Assembly: GCA_019425005.1 (NCBI GenBank)
Contig: JAHYYK010000052.1
Coordinates: 1-15,027, forward strand
DNA: 15,027 bases
Reading direction: 5' to 3'
Origin: Collinsella sp.
GTDB lineage: Bacteria; Actinomycetota; Coriobacteriia; Coriobacteriales; Coriobacteriaceae
A program made the translations under genes and the position numbers. Positions 6,047 through 15,027 of this stretch are shown here, one piece after another; position 1 is the first letter of the stretch; each line of letters opens with the position of its first letter. The notes beneath the pieces are model-generated. The model searched no databases. It had not been told where the DNA came from and worked only from the letters and a program-made list of their open reading frames with translations.

Positions 6047-6079
6047 GCATGCGGCAACGGAGCTGCCCCTTTGTCACAT

Positions 6080-7450
6080 CTACGCCACACCGTCGCGGGC
6101 CAGCTCCTCAGCCAGCGCTTCGGCAGGCATGGCCATAATCGCGTCGAGCTCGGCGTCCACCTCGGGAATACGCTTCACCATGAGCTTGCGTACCAGATCA
6201 CCGCGACACATCACATGCGTCGGCTCACGCAGAGCGCACAGGTCATCGAGCGGATTCTTGCGCGTCACCAGGATATCGGCGGCCTTGCCGCACTCGATCG
6301 TACCGGTCTCGCCGCCCAGCCCCAGCAGCTCGGCGTTGACTTGCGTAGCCGTATGCAGCGCGAAGGCGTTGCTCACACCGACATACTTGGCAAAATAGGC
6401 AACCTCACGCCACATGTCGTACTGCGTCACGAACGGGCAGCTTGAGTCCGTGCCCAGGCCCACCTTAATGCCAGCTTCCAGTGCGGCACGGGCGCTCTCG
6501 ATGATGCCCGAGCACACGATGTCGCCGTTCTTCTTTTGTGTATCGGTCGAATGGGTCTTTTCCGGGTCGAGCAATACAAACGGCAGCGCCGGGCTGATCG
6601 TGCAGGTCACGCTCGGCGCGCGTCCCTCGAGCTGTGTGCCCGCGGCGCCGCGATACAGCTCCAGGATCTCGGGCGTCATCGGGGCACCGTGCTCGATCGT
6701 GTCGACCCCGGCCTCAAGCGCGGCCTTCACGCCCTCGGTGCTCTCGACATGAGCCATAACCGGCAGACCCACCTCGTGCGCCGCCTTGCACGCCGCCGCG
6801 GCAACCTCCACCGGCATACGCAGCACGCCCGGCTCGCCCACCTCGGTCGCATCGAACACACCGCCCGTTACGAACAGCTTAATGACGTCGGCGCCGCGCG
6901 CATACAGGTCTCGCACCTGCTCGGCTGCCTCGACGGGGCTGTTGGCCACCTGGGCGAACAAGCCCGCGCCATGGCCGCCCGGCACCGTGACGCCCGTTCC
7001 CGGCGCTACCAGGCGCGGACCCTGATACTTGCCGGCGTCGATAGCGTCGCGCACGGCAATGTCGGCAAACAGCGGGTCGCCCGCGCCGCGCACTGTGGTC
7101 ACGCCGCTTGCCAGCTGCTGCTGGGCACTGCCCTTGAGGATGCGGCGGACGATGGCACGGCCCACGGGATTATCGAGTTTCTTCATCAGCGCTCCCGCAT
7201 CGCCGGCCGAGACAGGCTTGCCCGAGCCGCACAGGTGCACGTGCATATTGATGAGGCCCGGCATGAGATACGCCCCTGCCAGGTCGATGACCTCGGCCCC
7301 CGCTGGAGCTTGGGCCACAGCGCTCGGTCCCATCCAGGTGATGATGCCACGCTCGACGACCACGGCCATATCGGGCTGCGGCTCCATATGCTCCGAACCA
7401 TCCAGAACGGTCGCATTGATAAACAATGTGGGACGATCGGCAGATGCCAT
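6080..7450 (-). CDS. Metal-dependent amidohydrolase (imidazolonepropionase/prolidase-like)
   Basis: A 456-residue cytosolic hydrolase of the amidohydrolase superfamily, which uses one or two metal ions to cleave C-N bonds. A small N-terminal beta-sandwich (about 1-62) leads into the TIM barrel with MPGLINMHVH (metal ligands His70 and His72). Lys191 in ADVIKLFVTGG is the likely carboxylated bridging lysine. His234 (PVMAHVES), His254 (TIEHG) and Asp335 (GLGTDSSCPF) complete the site. The tail ADILVTRKNPLDDL closes the beta-sandwich. The pattern fits the subgroup with Xaa-Pro dipeptidase-like carboxypeptidases; the substrate cannot be read from sequence. The start at 7450 is preferred to an in-frame ATG at 7501, because a GGGAGGAG lies 6 nt before it. 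The gene stands alone, with a family I repeat upstream. Confidence 0.9.
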   Translation of the reverse strand: MASADRPTLFINATVLDGSEHMEPQPDMAVVVERGIITWMGPSAVAQAPAGAEVIDLAGAYLMPGLINMHVHLCGSGKPVSAGDAGALMKKLDNPVGRAIVRRILKGSAQQQLASGVTTVRGAGDPLFADIAVRDAIDAGKYQGPRLVAPGTGVTVPGGHGAGLFAQVANSPVEAAEQVRDLYARGADVIKLFVTGGVFDATEVGEPGVLRMPVEVAAAACKAAHEVGLPVMAHVESTEGVKAALEAGVDTIEHGAPMTPEILELYRGAAGTQLEGRAPSVTCTISPALPFVLLDPEKTHSTDTQKKNGDIVCSGIIESARAALEAGIKVGLGTDSSCPFVTQYDMWREVAYFAKYVGVSNAFALHTATQVNAELLGLGGETGTIECGKAADILVTRKNPLDDLCALREPTHVMCRGDLVRKLMVKRIPEVDAELDAIMAMPAEALAEELARDGVA

Positions 7451-7456
7451 ATCGAG

Positions 7457-7464
7457 CTCCTCCC
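7457..7464 (-). promoter_or_regulatory. Strong ribosome-binding site of the amidohydrolase gene
   Basis: The minus strand reads GGGAGGAG, 6 nt before the ATG at 7448-7450. It decides the start against the longer frame that opens at 7501. Confidence 0.75.
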
Positions 7465-7489
7465 TCACGATTAACTTGAACATTTGTCC

Positions 7490-7495
7490 ATTATC
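7490..7495 (-). promoter_or_regulatory. Possible -10 box of the amidohydrolase gene
   Basis: The minus strand reads GATAAT about 40 nt before the start codon. A poor -35 candidate, TCGACT, lies 19 nt upstream. The position is plausible but the match is weak. Confidence 0.3.
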
Positions 7496-7604
7496 ACCCA
7501 ATGCAGCGACCTAAAGTCGAGCATATCGGTTAACGGAGGGACGAGAGAGATGTGAGGGCAAACGGAGACAGCGTGGCGATACTTCGGCCGTGCTGACGAA
7601 ACAC

Positions 7605-7657
7605 CTCAATCTGTAACAGTTAGGCCGCCCCCAGGCCGTTAAACGTTACACATCGAG
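7605..7657. repeat. Palindromic intergenic repeat, family I, copy C (imperfect)
   Basis: CTCAATCTGTAAC (7605-7617) faces GTTACACATCGAG (7645-7657), with two mismatched pairs of 13 and again exactly 27 nt between the arms, beginning AGTTA. GGCC (7623-7626) and GGCC (7634-7637) form an inner stem. It sits 15 nt beyond the stop of the 7673-8380 gene and upstream of the amidohydrolase, in the same orientation as the two copies near 1.9 kb. Confidence 0.75.
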
Positions 7658-7672
7658 ACTTATCAGCAGCTC

Positions 7673-8380
7673 CTACTCCCACTCCTGCTCGTAGATGTTG
7701 AGCGACTTTACGTACCGCCCCTGGGCGCCCATGATGTCGCGGACCAGACGCAAGAAGAAGCTGATGCCCGAGGTGTCAAAGCCGTCCTGCAGGTCCTCCG
7801 GATGCACCGCACCCGGCCCATCGACCGCCGTATCGCTCAGCCGCGCGATGTCATACAGGTAGAGCTGTCCCGCCGTAAGCCAGACATCGTCGACGCAGGC
7901 GAGGCGCACCGCAATCGCGCCGTCACTCCAGTGCTCCTTCTGCACGATATGCGGATCGTAGACATCAAAGCGATGATCGGTGCGTGTGTCCTTCAGCGCA
8001 ACCATGCCGTTCGCAGGATCCTTGTCCAAAATGCCAAAGCGCGAGAAATACTGCGTGTCGCGTACCTGCTCGAGCCGCTTGAGCGAGGCAGGCGAAAGCG
8101 ATGCCGGCGGCTCGTCAACATACAGCTCGAGTAGCGTCTTGCCATGGCGATAGGGGCGCTCGAAGAGCAGCCAATCGGTAAATGCCATGTTGTAGGCCAT
8201 GATTTCGTTTTGCGAAGGCTCGGTGCAATAGCTGAGCCACGGGTCGACAATGATCTCGAACTGTTCGCGCGCCGGCTCCAAAAACTGGAACTTCCGCAGC
8301 ATCCAAAAATGGGCCATGTCGGCAATATCGTTGCCGACGGCTTCGGCTAGCTCTGCTCGGTCAAAAGCGTGGTCAGTCAT
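7673..8380 (-). CDS. Conserved-looking hypothetical protein, 235 residues
   Basis: I do not recognise a firm family. The protein is acidic and soluble-looking, with no signal peptide, no clear membrane helix and no metal-binding cluster. It starts with a helical segment (DRAELAEAVGNDIADMAHFWMLRKF). A central stretch at about 68-110 (FTDWLLFERPYRHGKTLLELYVDEPP, then SPASLKRLEQVRDTQYFSRFGI) and the following VALKDTRTDHRFDVYD resemble, from memory, a module found in some longer SEC-C-type or plasmid-related proteins; that resemblance is weak and untested. A GAGGAGG 6 nt before the ATG at 8378-8380 gives a confident start, and codon use matches its neighbours, so it is a real gene. It is flanked on both sides by palindromic repeats and shows no operon partner. 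Confidence 0.8.
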   Translation of the reverse strand: MTDHAFDRAELAEAVGNDIADMAHFWMLRKFQFLEPAREQFEIIVDPWLSYCTEPSQNEIMAYNMAFTDWLLFERPYRHGKTLLELYVDEPPASLSPASLKRLEQVRDTQYFSRFGILDKDPANGMVALKDTRTDHRFDVYDPHIVQKEHWSDGAIAVRLACVDDVWLTAGQLYLYDIARLSDTAVDGPGAVHPEDLQDGFDTSGISFFLRLVRDIMGAQGRYVKSLNIYEQEWE

Positions 8381-8806
8381 GGCATCCTCCTCAAACTGAT
8401 GGACCTCAATTTGAGCTTACGAGGAGGGTGGGCAGCCACGACCAGCGCGGGCAAAATAGGCCTCCGGCTGCAAACCAGATGCTGACCAAACACTTGACGA
8501 AAAGCTTGACCGAAAATGCGCGCCGCAACAAAACCGCAGGTAAACATCGACGGCCAACCCGCCCTTTTGAGCCAGATGCCCGCAGCCACCACTTAAACAA
8601 CAGGTGACCACAGCCCAAGAAGTCGACAAATGAACGCCCGTACGTCGACAAACGAGCAAACTGCTCGCAAATCCGCAAGGAGTGTCCCCGAATGCCGACA
8701 GAAAAGGAACGTCCCTAACTGTCGGCACTTAGGCGGCACTTAGGGACGTTCCTTTTGTGCCGGCCGTTGGGGACAGCCCTTGACGATTCAGCTGTGGGCA
8801 GCAGCC
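8381..8806. other. 426-base intergenic region
   Basis: It lies between the start of the hypothetical gene and the end of gltD. The part at 8430-8680 has open minus-strand frames but no ribosome-binding site or protein-like composition that I trust. It has short direct repeats: CTTGACGAAAA (8493-8503) with CTTGACCGAAAA (8505-8516), and GTCGACAAA at 8622-8630 and 8644-8652. A 6-bp hairpin CGAGCA/TGCTCG lies at 8653-8667. The right end holds a large nested palindrome, listed separately. The region could carry a non-coding RNA or the promoter of the hypothetical gene; neither is shown. Confidence 0.7.
8683..8775. terminator. Nested palindrome downstream of gltD, probable bidirectional terminator
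   Basis: Outer arms TGTCCCC (8683-8689) and GGGGACA (8769-8775) enclose a 25-nt stem (8694-8718 with 8740-8764) that has only two mismatches. The core of 17 pairs, AAAAGGAACGTCCCTAA against its complement, is perfect (8702-8718 with 8740-8756). T-tracts follow the GGAACGTCC core on both strands, as in intrinsic terminators. On the minus strand it begins 31 nt after the gltD stop. TGCCGACAG (8693-8701) can alternatively pair with CTGTCGGCA (8719-8727). An 11-bp unit, CGGCACTTAGG, is duplicated in tandem at 8723-8744. Confidence 0.75.
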
Positions 8807-10288
<1,482 letters not shown>

Positions 10289-10293
10289 GGCAC

Positions 10294-13200
10294 TTACGCC
10301 TCCTTCTTGGTCGAAGCAACAGGGCTGGCAGCCACGGACGCAGCGCCCGCAGCACCGCCCGCAGCATCGAAGCGAGCGACATCCGCAGCGCTCGCGCGAC
10401 CGGTCACGATGTCAAACGCCAGCTCCTCTGCCTGCGCATGCGTCTTGCCGACGGCCTCGGCGGCGGCGACAATCGCCAGCACACGCTCGTACTCGGTCGG
10501 AATGACCTTCACAAAGTGCTTGCTCATCGTCTCAAAGCTGTAGAGCAGCTTGATGCCGCGCGGGCTCTGCGTCGCGTCCACGTGCTCCTGGATGAGCTCG
10601 CGAATCTGCGCCAGCTCGCCGGCCGTCGGGGCCTTGAGCTCAACGCTCTCGTGGTTCACGCGGGCATCGAGCGTGCCGTACTGGTCAAAGACATAAGCCA
10701 CGCCACCCGTCATGCCGGCAGCGAAGTTCTGCCCGACCTCGCCCAGGATGAGCGCCAGGCCACCCGTCATGTACTCGCAACCGTGGTTGCCGCAACCCTC
10801 GACCACCACGGTGGCACCGGAGTTGCGTACGCCAAAGCGCTGGCCTGCCAGGCCGTTGATGAAGCCACGGCCGCTCGTGGCGCCAAAGAACGCAACGTTG
10901 CCCACGATGATGTTTTCGTCGAACTTATAGGTCGCATGCGGGTTGGGGCGCACCGACACCTCGCCGCCCGAAAGGCCCTTGCCAAAGTAGTCGTTGGCGT
11001 CGCCGCACACGTTGAGCGTAATGCCGCGCGGCAGGAAGGCGCCAAAGCTCTGACCGGCCGATCCATCGCAATCGATGGTGATGGAGCCGGCGGGCAGGCC
11101 CTCGGGATGTGCCTTGGTCACCGCGTTACCCAGGATGGTGCCCACGCAACGGTTGACGTTGGCGATATCGGCGCGGAAGCGAATCGGGCGCAAGTGGGCA
11201 CGGGCATCGGCCGTATAGGGCACGAACAGCGTGGAGTCGAGCGTCTTGTCGAGCTCGCTGTCCGCGGCCATCTGCGGCAGGAAGTGACGACCGTCGGCAC
11301 CCGGGATATGGGCACCGAACTCGCAGGTCGCGCTCGCCAGCACGGGCGACAGATCGAGCAGGTTGGCCTTACGGTTGCCCGGGACCTCAATCTGGCGCAA
11401 GCACTCGGGATGGCCGACCATCTCGTCGACGGTGCGGAAGCCCAGGCTCGCCATGACCTCGCGCAGTTGCCCGGCAACAAAGAGCATAAAGTGCTCGACG
11501 TGCTCGGGCTTGCCGCGGAAGCCGCGACGCAGGCGGCAGTTTTGCGTGGCGATGCCGGCGGGGCAGGTATCCTGCTGGCAGTCGCGCTGCATGAGGCAGC
11601 CCATCGAGATGAGCGGCATGGTCGCAAAGCCAAACTCCTCGGCGCCCAGCAGGCAGGCGACGGCAACATCGGTGCCGTCCATGAGCTTGCCGTCGGCCTC
11701 GAGCACCACGCGCGAGCGCAGGCCGTTTTGCAGCAGCGTCTGCTGGGCCTCGGCAAGGCCAAGCTCCAGCGGCAGACCGGCGTGCCAGATCGAATCGCGA
11801 GCAGCGGCACCCGAGCCGCCATTGTGGCCGCTGATCAAGATCTTGTCGGCAGCGCCCTTGGCCACACCGGTGGCGATGGTGCCGACGCCGGCCTCGCTGA
11901 CCAGCTTGACCGACACGCGTGCGCCAGGGTTGGCGTTCTTAAGGTCAAAGATGAGCTCGGCCAGGTCTTCGATGGAGTAGATGTCGTGATGCGGCGGAGG
12001 CGAGATCAGGCCGATGCCGGGCGTGGACTGACGGACCTCGGCAATCCAGGGGTAGACCTTCTTGCCGGGCAGGTGGCCACCCTCGCCGGGCTTGGCGCCC
12101 TGGGCCATCTTGATCTGAATCTCGAAGGCGCTGCACAGGTAGCGGCTCGTCACGCCAAAGCGCGCACTTGCCACCTGCTTGATCGCGGAGTTCTTGGAAT
12201 CACCGTTAGCCAGCGGGGTCTCGCGACGCGGATCCTCACCGCCCTCGCCGGAGTTGGAACGGCCGTGCAGGCGGTTCATGGCGATGGCCATGCACTCGTG
12301 TGCTTCCTTGCTGATAGAGCCGTACGACATGGCGCCGGTGTTAAAGCGGCGGACGATGTTGAGCGCGGGCTCGACCTCGTCGAGCGAAACCGGCGTGCGG
12401 CCGCTGGCATCAAAGTCGAGCAAGTCGCGCAGGCGCACGGCACGGCCGGTACGGTGCAGACGGGCGCTGTACTCCTTAAAGGTGTCGAAGCTGTCCTCAC
12501 GGCAGGCGGTCTGCAGCAAGTAGACAGTCTGAGGGTCGATCAGGTGATCCTCGCCGCCGATCGGGCGCCACTTGGTCAGGCCCAGCGTGGGCAGCTGATC
12601 GGGAGCCGGGCTCTTAAGGATGGCGAGCGCGGCGTCGTAGCGCTCGTTTTGCTCGCGCTCAACGTCCTCGACACCCATACCGCCCACACGGCTCACCGTG
12701 CCGGCAAAGTACGCGTTGACGAACTCCGGCGTAAAGCCCACGGCTTCGAAGATCTGCGCCGAATGGTAGCTCTGCACCGTGGAGATGCCCATCTTGGACA
12801 TGATGGAGACGATGCCCGCCGTCGCGGCCTTGTTGTAGTTGGCGATGCCCTGCTCGGCCGTCACGTCCAGGTCGCCGTGTGCCGCCAGATCGCGGATGCA
12901 CGCATGTGCGTTGTACGGATAGATGCCGCTCGCGGAGTAGCCCACCAGTGCCGCAAAGTCGTGCGGAGACACGGCGTCGCCGCTCTCCACCACGATGTCG
13001 GCAAAGGTACGCACGCCGGCGCGGATCAGGTGGTTATGCACGCAGCCCACAGCGAGCAGCGACGGCACGGGCACCTCGCCCGCAGCGGCACGATCGCTCA
13101 ACACCACGATGTTCACGCCATCGCGGACCGCAGCCTCAACGTCCTCTGCAAGCTGCTTGAGCGCAGCCTGCAGCGCGCCCTCGCCGGCATCGCGGCGGTA

Positions 13201-14991
13201 CACGGCACGGAAGCGGCGGGTCTTAAAGCCCACGCGGTCGATGGCGCAAATGCGGTCGAACTCCTCCTCGTTGAGCAGCGGACGCTCCAGGCGCACCAGC
13301 TGGCAGGCCGTACGGGAGTCCTCGAGCAGGTTGCCGTGGTTGCCCAGGTAGAGCGTGGTCGAAGTGACCATATGCTCGCGAAGGGCGTCGATGGGCGGGT
13401 TCGTGACCTGAGCGAACAGCTGATAGAAGTAGTCAAAGAACGAACGCGTCTTCTTGGACAGGCAGGCCAGCGGTGCGTCGATGCCCATCGAGGCGAGCGG
13501 GGCCTTGCCCTGCTGGGCCATGGGACGCACGACCTCGTCGACGTCATCCCAGTGGTAGCCGAGCTTGGCCATACGCACGGCGGCGGGCACCTCGGCGTCC
13601 TCGGCGGACGCGGGCGCGGCGGGCTCATCGAGCGCGTCGACGGTCAGCGTCTCCTCGGCAATCCAATCACGGTAGGGCTTTTCCTTGGCGTAACGGGCGC
13701 GCAGCTCGTCATTGTAGATGACGCGCCCGCGGGCAAAGTCGACCTCGAGCATCTGGCCCGGCCCCAGACAGCCGCTCGTCAGGATGTTCTCGGGGCTCAC
13801 CTCGATGGTGCCCACCTCGCTTGCCAGCATAAAGCGACCGTCGCGCGTCACGTAGTAACGAGCGGGGCGCAGGCCGTTGCGATCGAGGGCGGCGCCCAGC
13901 GTGCGACCGTCGGTAAAGGCGATGGCCGCCGGGCCGTCCCACGGCTCCATGAGCATGGACTGGTAGGCGTCGTAGGCGCGGCGCTCCTCACTCAGGCTGT
14001 CGTTGTGGTCCCACGGCTCGGGCAGCAACATGGACGCGGCACGCGTGAGCGGGCGACCGTTCATGACCAAAAACTCAAGCACGTTGTCCAAAATCGCCGA
14101 GTCGGAACCCTCGCGGTTGATGATGGGCATCACGCGCTCAAGATCGTGCTGTAACACGGGGCTGTACAGGTTGGGTTCGCGGGCGCGAATCCAGTTGACG
14201 TTGCCCTTAAGGGTGTTGATCTCGCCGTTGTGGATGATAAAGCGGTTGGGATGCGCGCGCTCCCAGCTGGGCGTGGTGTTGGTGGAGTAGCGCGAGTGGA
14301 CGAGCGCCACCGCCGTCTTGACGGCGGCGTCGTTGAGGTCGATGAAGAAGCGGCGCATCTGTGTGGCGACCAGCATGCCCTTGTACACGATGGTGCGCGA
14401 GCTCATGGAGCACACATAGAAGATCTTGTCGCGCAGGGCAAACTCGGCGTCGGCCTTCTTTTCGATGGTGCGGCGGCACACGTACAGGCGACGCTCGAAG
14501 GCATCGCCGGCGGGCGTGTCGTCGGGGCGGCCCAGGAAGGCCTGCAGGATGGTGGGCATGCAGGCACGCGCCGTCTCGCCCAAGTCGTGCGGGTCAACCG
14601 GCACCTCGCGCCAAAAGAGCAGCGGCACGCCGGCCTCGGCGCAGCCCTCCTCAAACACGCGGCGGGCATCCTCTACGCCTTTGTCGTCCTGCGGGAAGAA
14701 CAGCATGGCCACGCCATAGTCGCCCTCTGCCGGCAGAATCTGGCCGCACTTTTGAGCCTCTTTACGGAAAAAGTGATGCGGAACCTGGAACAGGATGCCG
14801 GCGCCGTCGCCGGTGTTCTTTTCGAGTCCCGTGCCGCCGCGGTGCTCCAAGTTGACCAGAATGGACAGTGCGTCGTCCAGAATCTGGTGATGGCGCTCAC
14901 CGTTGATATCGGCAAGCGCGCCGATGCCACATGCATCATGGTCGAATTCGGGGCGATAAAGGCCCTGCTGCTGAGCGGAATCTGCCTGCAT
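10294..14991 (-). CDS. gltB: Glutamate synthase (NADPH) large subunit
   Basis: The 1565-residue alpha subunit of GOGAT converts glutamine plus 2-oxoglutarate to two glutamates. The N-terminal class II glutamine amidotransferase domain follows a 20-residue propeptide; cleavage before Cys21 (PEFDHDACGIG) exposes the nucleophile. The central domain spans roughly 480-780. The FMN-binding synthase domain follows (NTGAMSYGSISKEAHECMA near 880; GHNGGSGAA near 1056) with the 3Fe-4S ligands Cys1132, Cys1138 and Cys1143 in GCLMQRDCQQDTC. The Gly-rich beta-helix domain occupies about 1260-1500. The Ala/Ser-rich tail (last 40 or so residues) is longer than usual and may be disordered. GGGGAGGA at 14997-15004 on the minus strand precedes the ATG by 5 nt. 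Only 36 nt of upstream sequence are visible, so no promoter is called. Confidence 0.97.
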   Translation of the reverse strand: MQADSAQQQGLYRPEFDHDACGIGALADINGERHHQILDDALSILVNLEHRGGTGLEKNTGDGAGILFQVPHHFFRKEAQKCGQILPAEGDYGVAMLFFPQDDKGVEDARRVFEEGCAEAGVPLLFWREVPVDPHDLGETARACMPTILQAFLGRPDDTPAGDAFERRLYVCRRTIEKKADAEFALRDKIFYVCSMSSRTIVYKGMLVATQMRRFFIDLNDAAVKTAVALVHSRYSTNTTPSWERAHPNRFIIHNGEINTLKGNVNWIRAREPNLYSPVLQHDLERVMPIINREGSDSAILDNVLEFLVMNGRPLTRAASMLLPEPWDHNDSLSEERRAYDAYQSMLMEPWDGPAAIAFTDGRTLGAALDRNGLRPARYYVTRDGRFMLASEVGTIEVSPENILTSGCLGPGQMLEVDFARGRVIYNDELRARYAKEKPYRDWIAEETLTVDALDEPAAPASAEDAEVPAAVRMAKLGYHWDDVDEVVRPMAQQGKAPLASMGIDAPLACLSKKTRSFFDYFYQLFAQVTNPPIDALREHMVTSTTLYLGNHGNLLEDSRTACQLVRLERPLLNEEEFDRICAIDRVGFKTRRFRAVYRRDAGEGALQAALKQLAEDVEAAVRDGVNIVVLSDRAAAGEVPVPSLLAVGCVHNHLIRAGVRTFADIVVESGDAVSPHDFAALVGYSASGIYPYNAHACIRDLAAHGDLDVTAEQGIANYNKAATAGIVSIMSKMGISTVQSYHSAQIFEAVGFTPEFVNAYFAGTVSRVGGMGVEDVEREQNERYDAALAILKSPAPDQLPTLGLTKWRPIGGEDHLIDPQTVYLLQTACREDSFDTFKEYSARLHRTGRAVRLRDLLDFDASGRTPVSLDEVEPALNIVRRFNTGAMSYGSISKEAHECMAIAMNRLHGRSNSGEGGEDPRRETPLANGDSKNSAIKQVASARFGVTSRYLCSAFEIQIKMAQGAKPGEGGHLPGKKVYPWIAEVRQSTPGIGLISPPPHHDIYSIEDLAELIFDLKNANPGARVSVKLVSEAGVGTIATGVAKGAADKILISGHNGGSGAAARDSIWHAGLPLELGLAEAQQTLLQNGLRSRVVLEADGKLMDGTDVAVACLLGAEEFGFATMPLISMGCLMQRDCQQDTCPAGIATQNCRLRRGFRGKPEHVEHFMLFVAGQLREVMASLGFRTVDEMVGHPECLRQIEVPGNRKANLLDLSPVLASATCEFGAHIPGADGRHFLPQMAADSELDKTLDSTLFVPYTADARAHLRPIRFRADIANVNRCVGTILGNAVTKAHPEGLPAGSITIDCDGSAGQSFGAFLPRGITLNVCGDANDYFGKGLSGGEVSVRPNPHATYKFDENIIVGNVAFFGATSGRGFINGLAGQRFGVRNSGATVVVEGCGNHGCEYMTGGLALILGEVGQNFAAGMTGGVAYVFDQYGTLDARVNHESVELKAPTAGELAQIRELIQEHVDATQSPRGIKLLYSFETMSKHFVKVIPTEYERVLAIVAAAEAVGKTHAQAEELAFDIVTGRASAADVARFDAAGGAAGAASVAASPVASTKKEA
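10299..10305 (-). promoter_or_regulatory. gltD ribosome-binding site inside the end of gltB
   Basis: The minus strand reads AAGGAGG within the last codons of gltB, before its stop codon at 10294-10296, and 10 nt before the gltD ATG. This arrangement couples translation of the two subunits. Confidence 0.75.
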
Positions 14992-15027
14992 CGCGATCCT
15001 CCCCTAGATATTTAGACAGTCAGTTGA

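Noticed and set aside
8417..8728. Overlapping minus-strand frames of 71-103 residues between the hypothetical gene and gltD
   Set aside because: No ribosome-binding sites, Cys/Trp/Ser-rich unlikely composition, several frames open at once, and the longest runs through the palindrome after gltD.
14106..14160. CTGTAAC match to the family I arm inside gltB
   Set aside because: It is only a 7-base match within conserved coding sequence, with no opposite arm.

Overview
The window looks like chromosomal DNA from a high-GC, gut-type actinobacterium of the class Coriobacteriia, most likely Collinsella or a close relative. This is inference from codon use, from the style of the intergenic repeats (GGGGACAGGT...ACCTGTCCCC and GGTGAAATAGTTCC palindromes) and from gene content; no marker gene such as 16S rRNA is present. 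There is no prophage, transposase, CRISPR array or tRNA that I can see.

Layout. (1) 1-1592, minus strand: a DEAD-box RNA helicase whose C-terminal end runs off the left edge. (2) 1593-2143: a 551-base intergenic region with two perfect 15-bp palindromic repeats, a half-copy, and the promoter and CsoR-type operator of the next gene. (3) 2144-5326, plus strand: a copper-resistance cluster of copA (Cu+ exporting P1B-type ATPase), a copZ-like one-domain copper chaperone and csoR (copper-sensing repressor). The three genes are separated by large RNA-hairpin-forming sequences. (4) 5473-5946, plus: a small two-helix membrane protein with a C-terminal zinc ribbon, ending at a bidirectional terminator. 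(5) 6080-7450, minus: a metal-dependent amidohydrolase. (6) 7673-8380, minus: an unrecognised 235-residue protein. (7) 8381-8806: an intergenic region ending in a large nested palindrome downstream of gltD. (8) 8807-14991, minus: gltD and gltB, the two subunits of NADPH-dependent glutamate synthase (GOGAT), translationally coupled.

How the parts work together. The copper cluster reads as a closed circuit. CsoR carries the Cys-His-Cys copper ligands, and a matching dyad operator lies inside the promoter of copA. Copper would release CsoR, allowing CopZ to bind cytosolic Cu+ and CopA to export it. gltB and gltD together make glutamate from glutamine and 2-oxoglutarate. The other genes are probably independent units.

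The most interesting content is non-coding. At least four kinds of palindromic element sit in the gaps between genes. Two of them, with different arm sequences, share exactly 27 nt between their arms. One 25-bp imperfect stem fills the copA-copZ gap. One palindrome after gltD can fold in two mutually exclusive ways.
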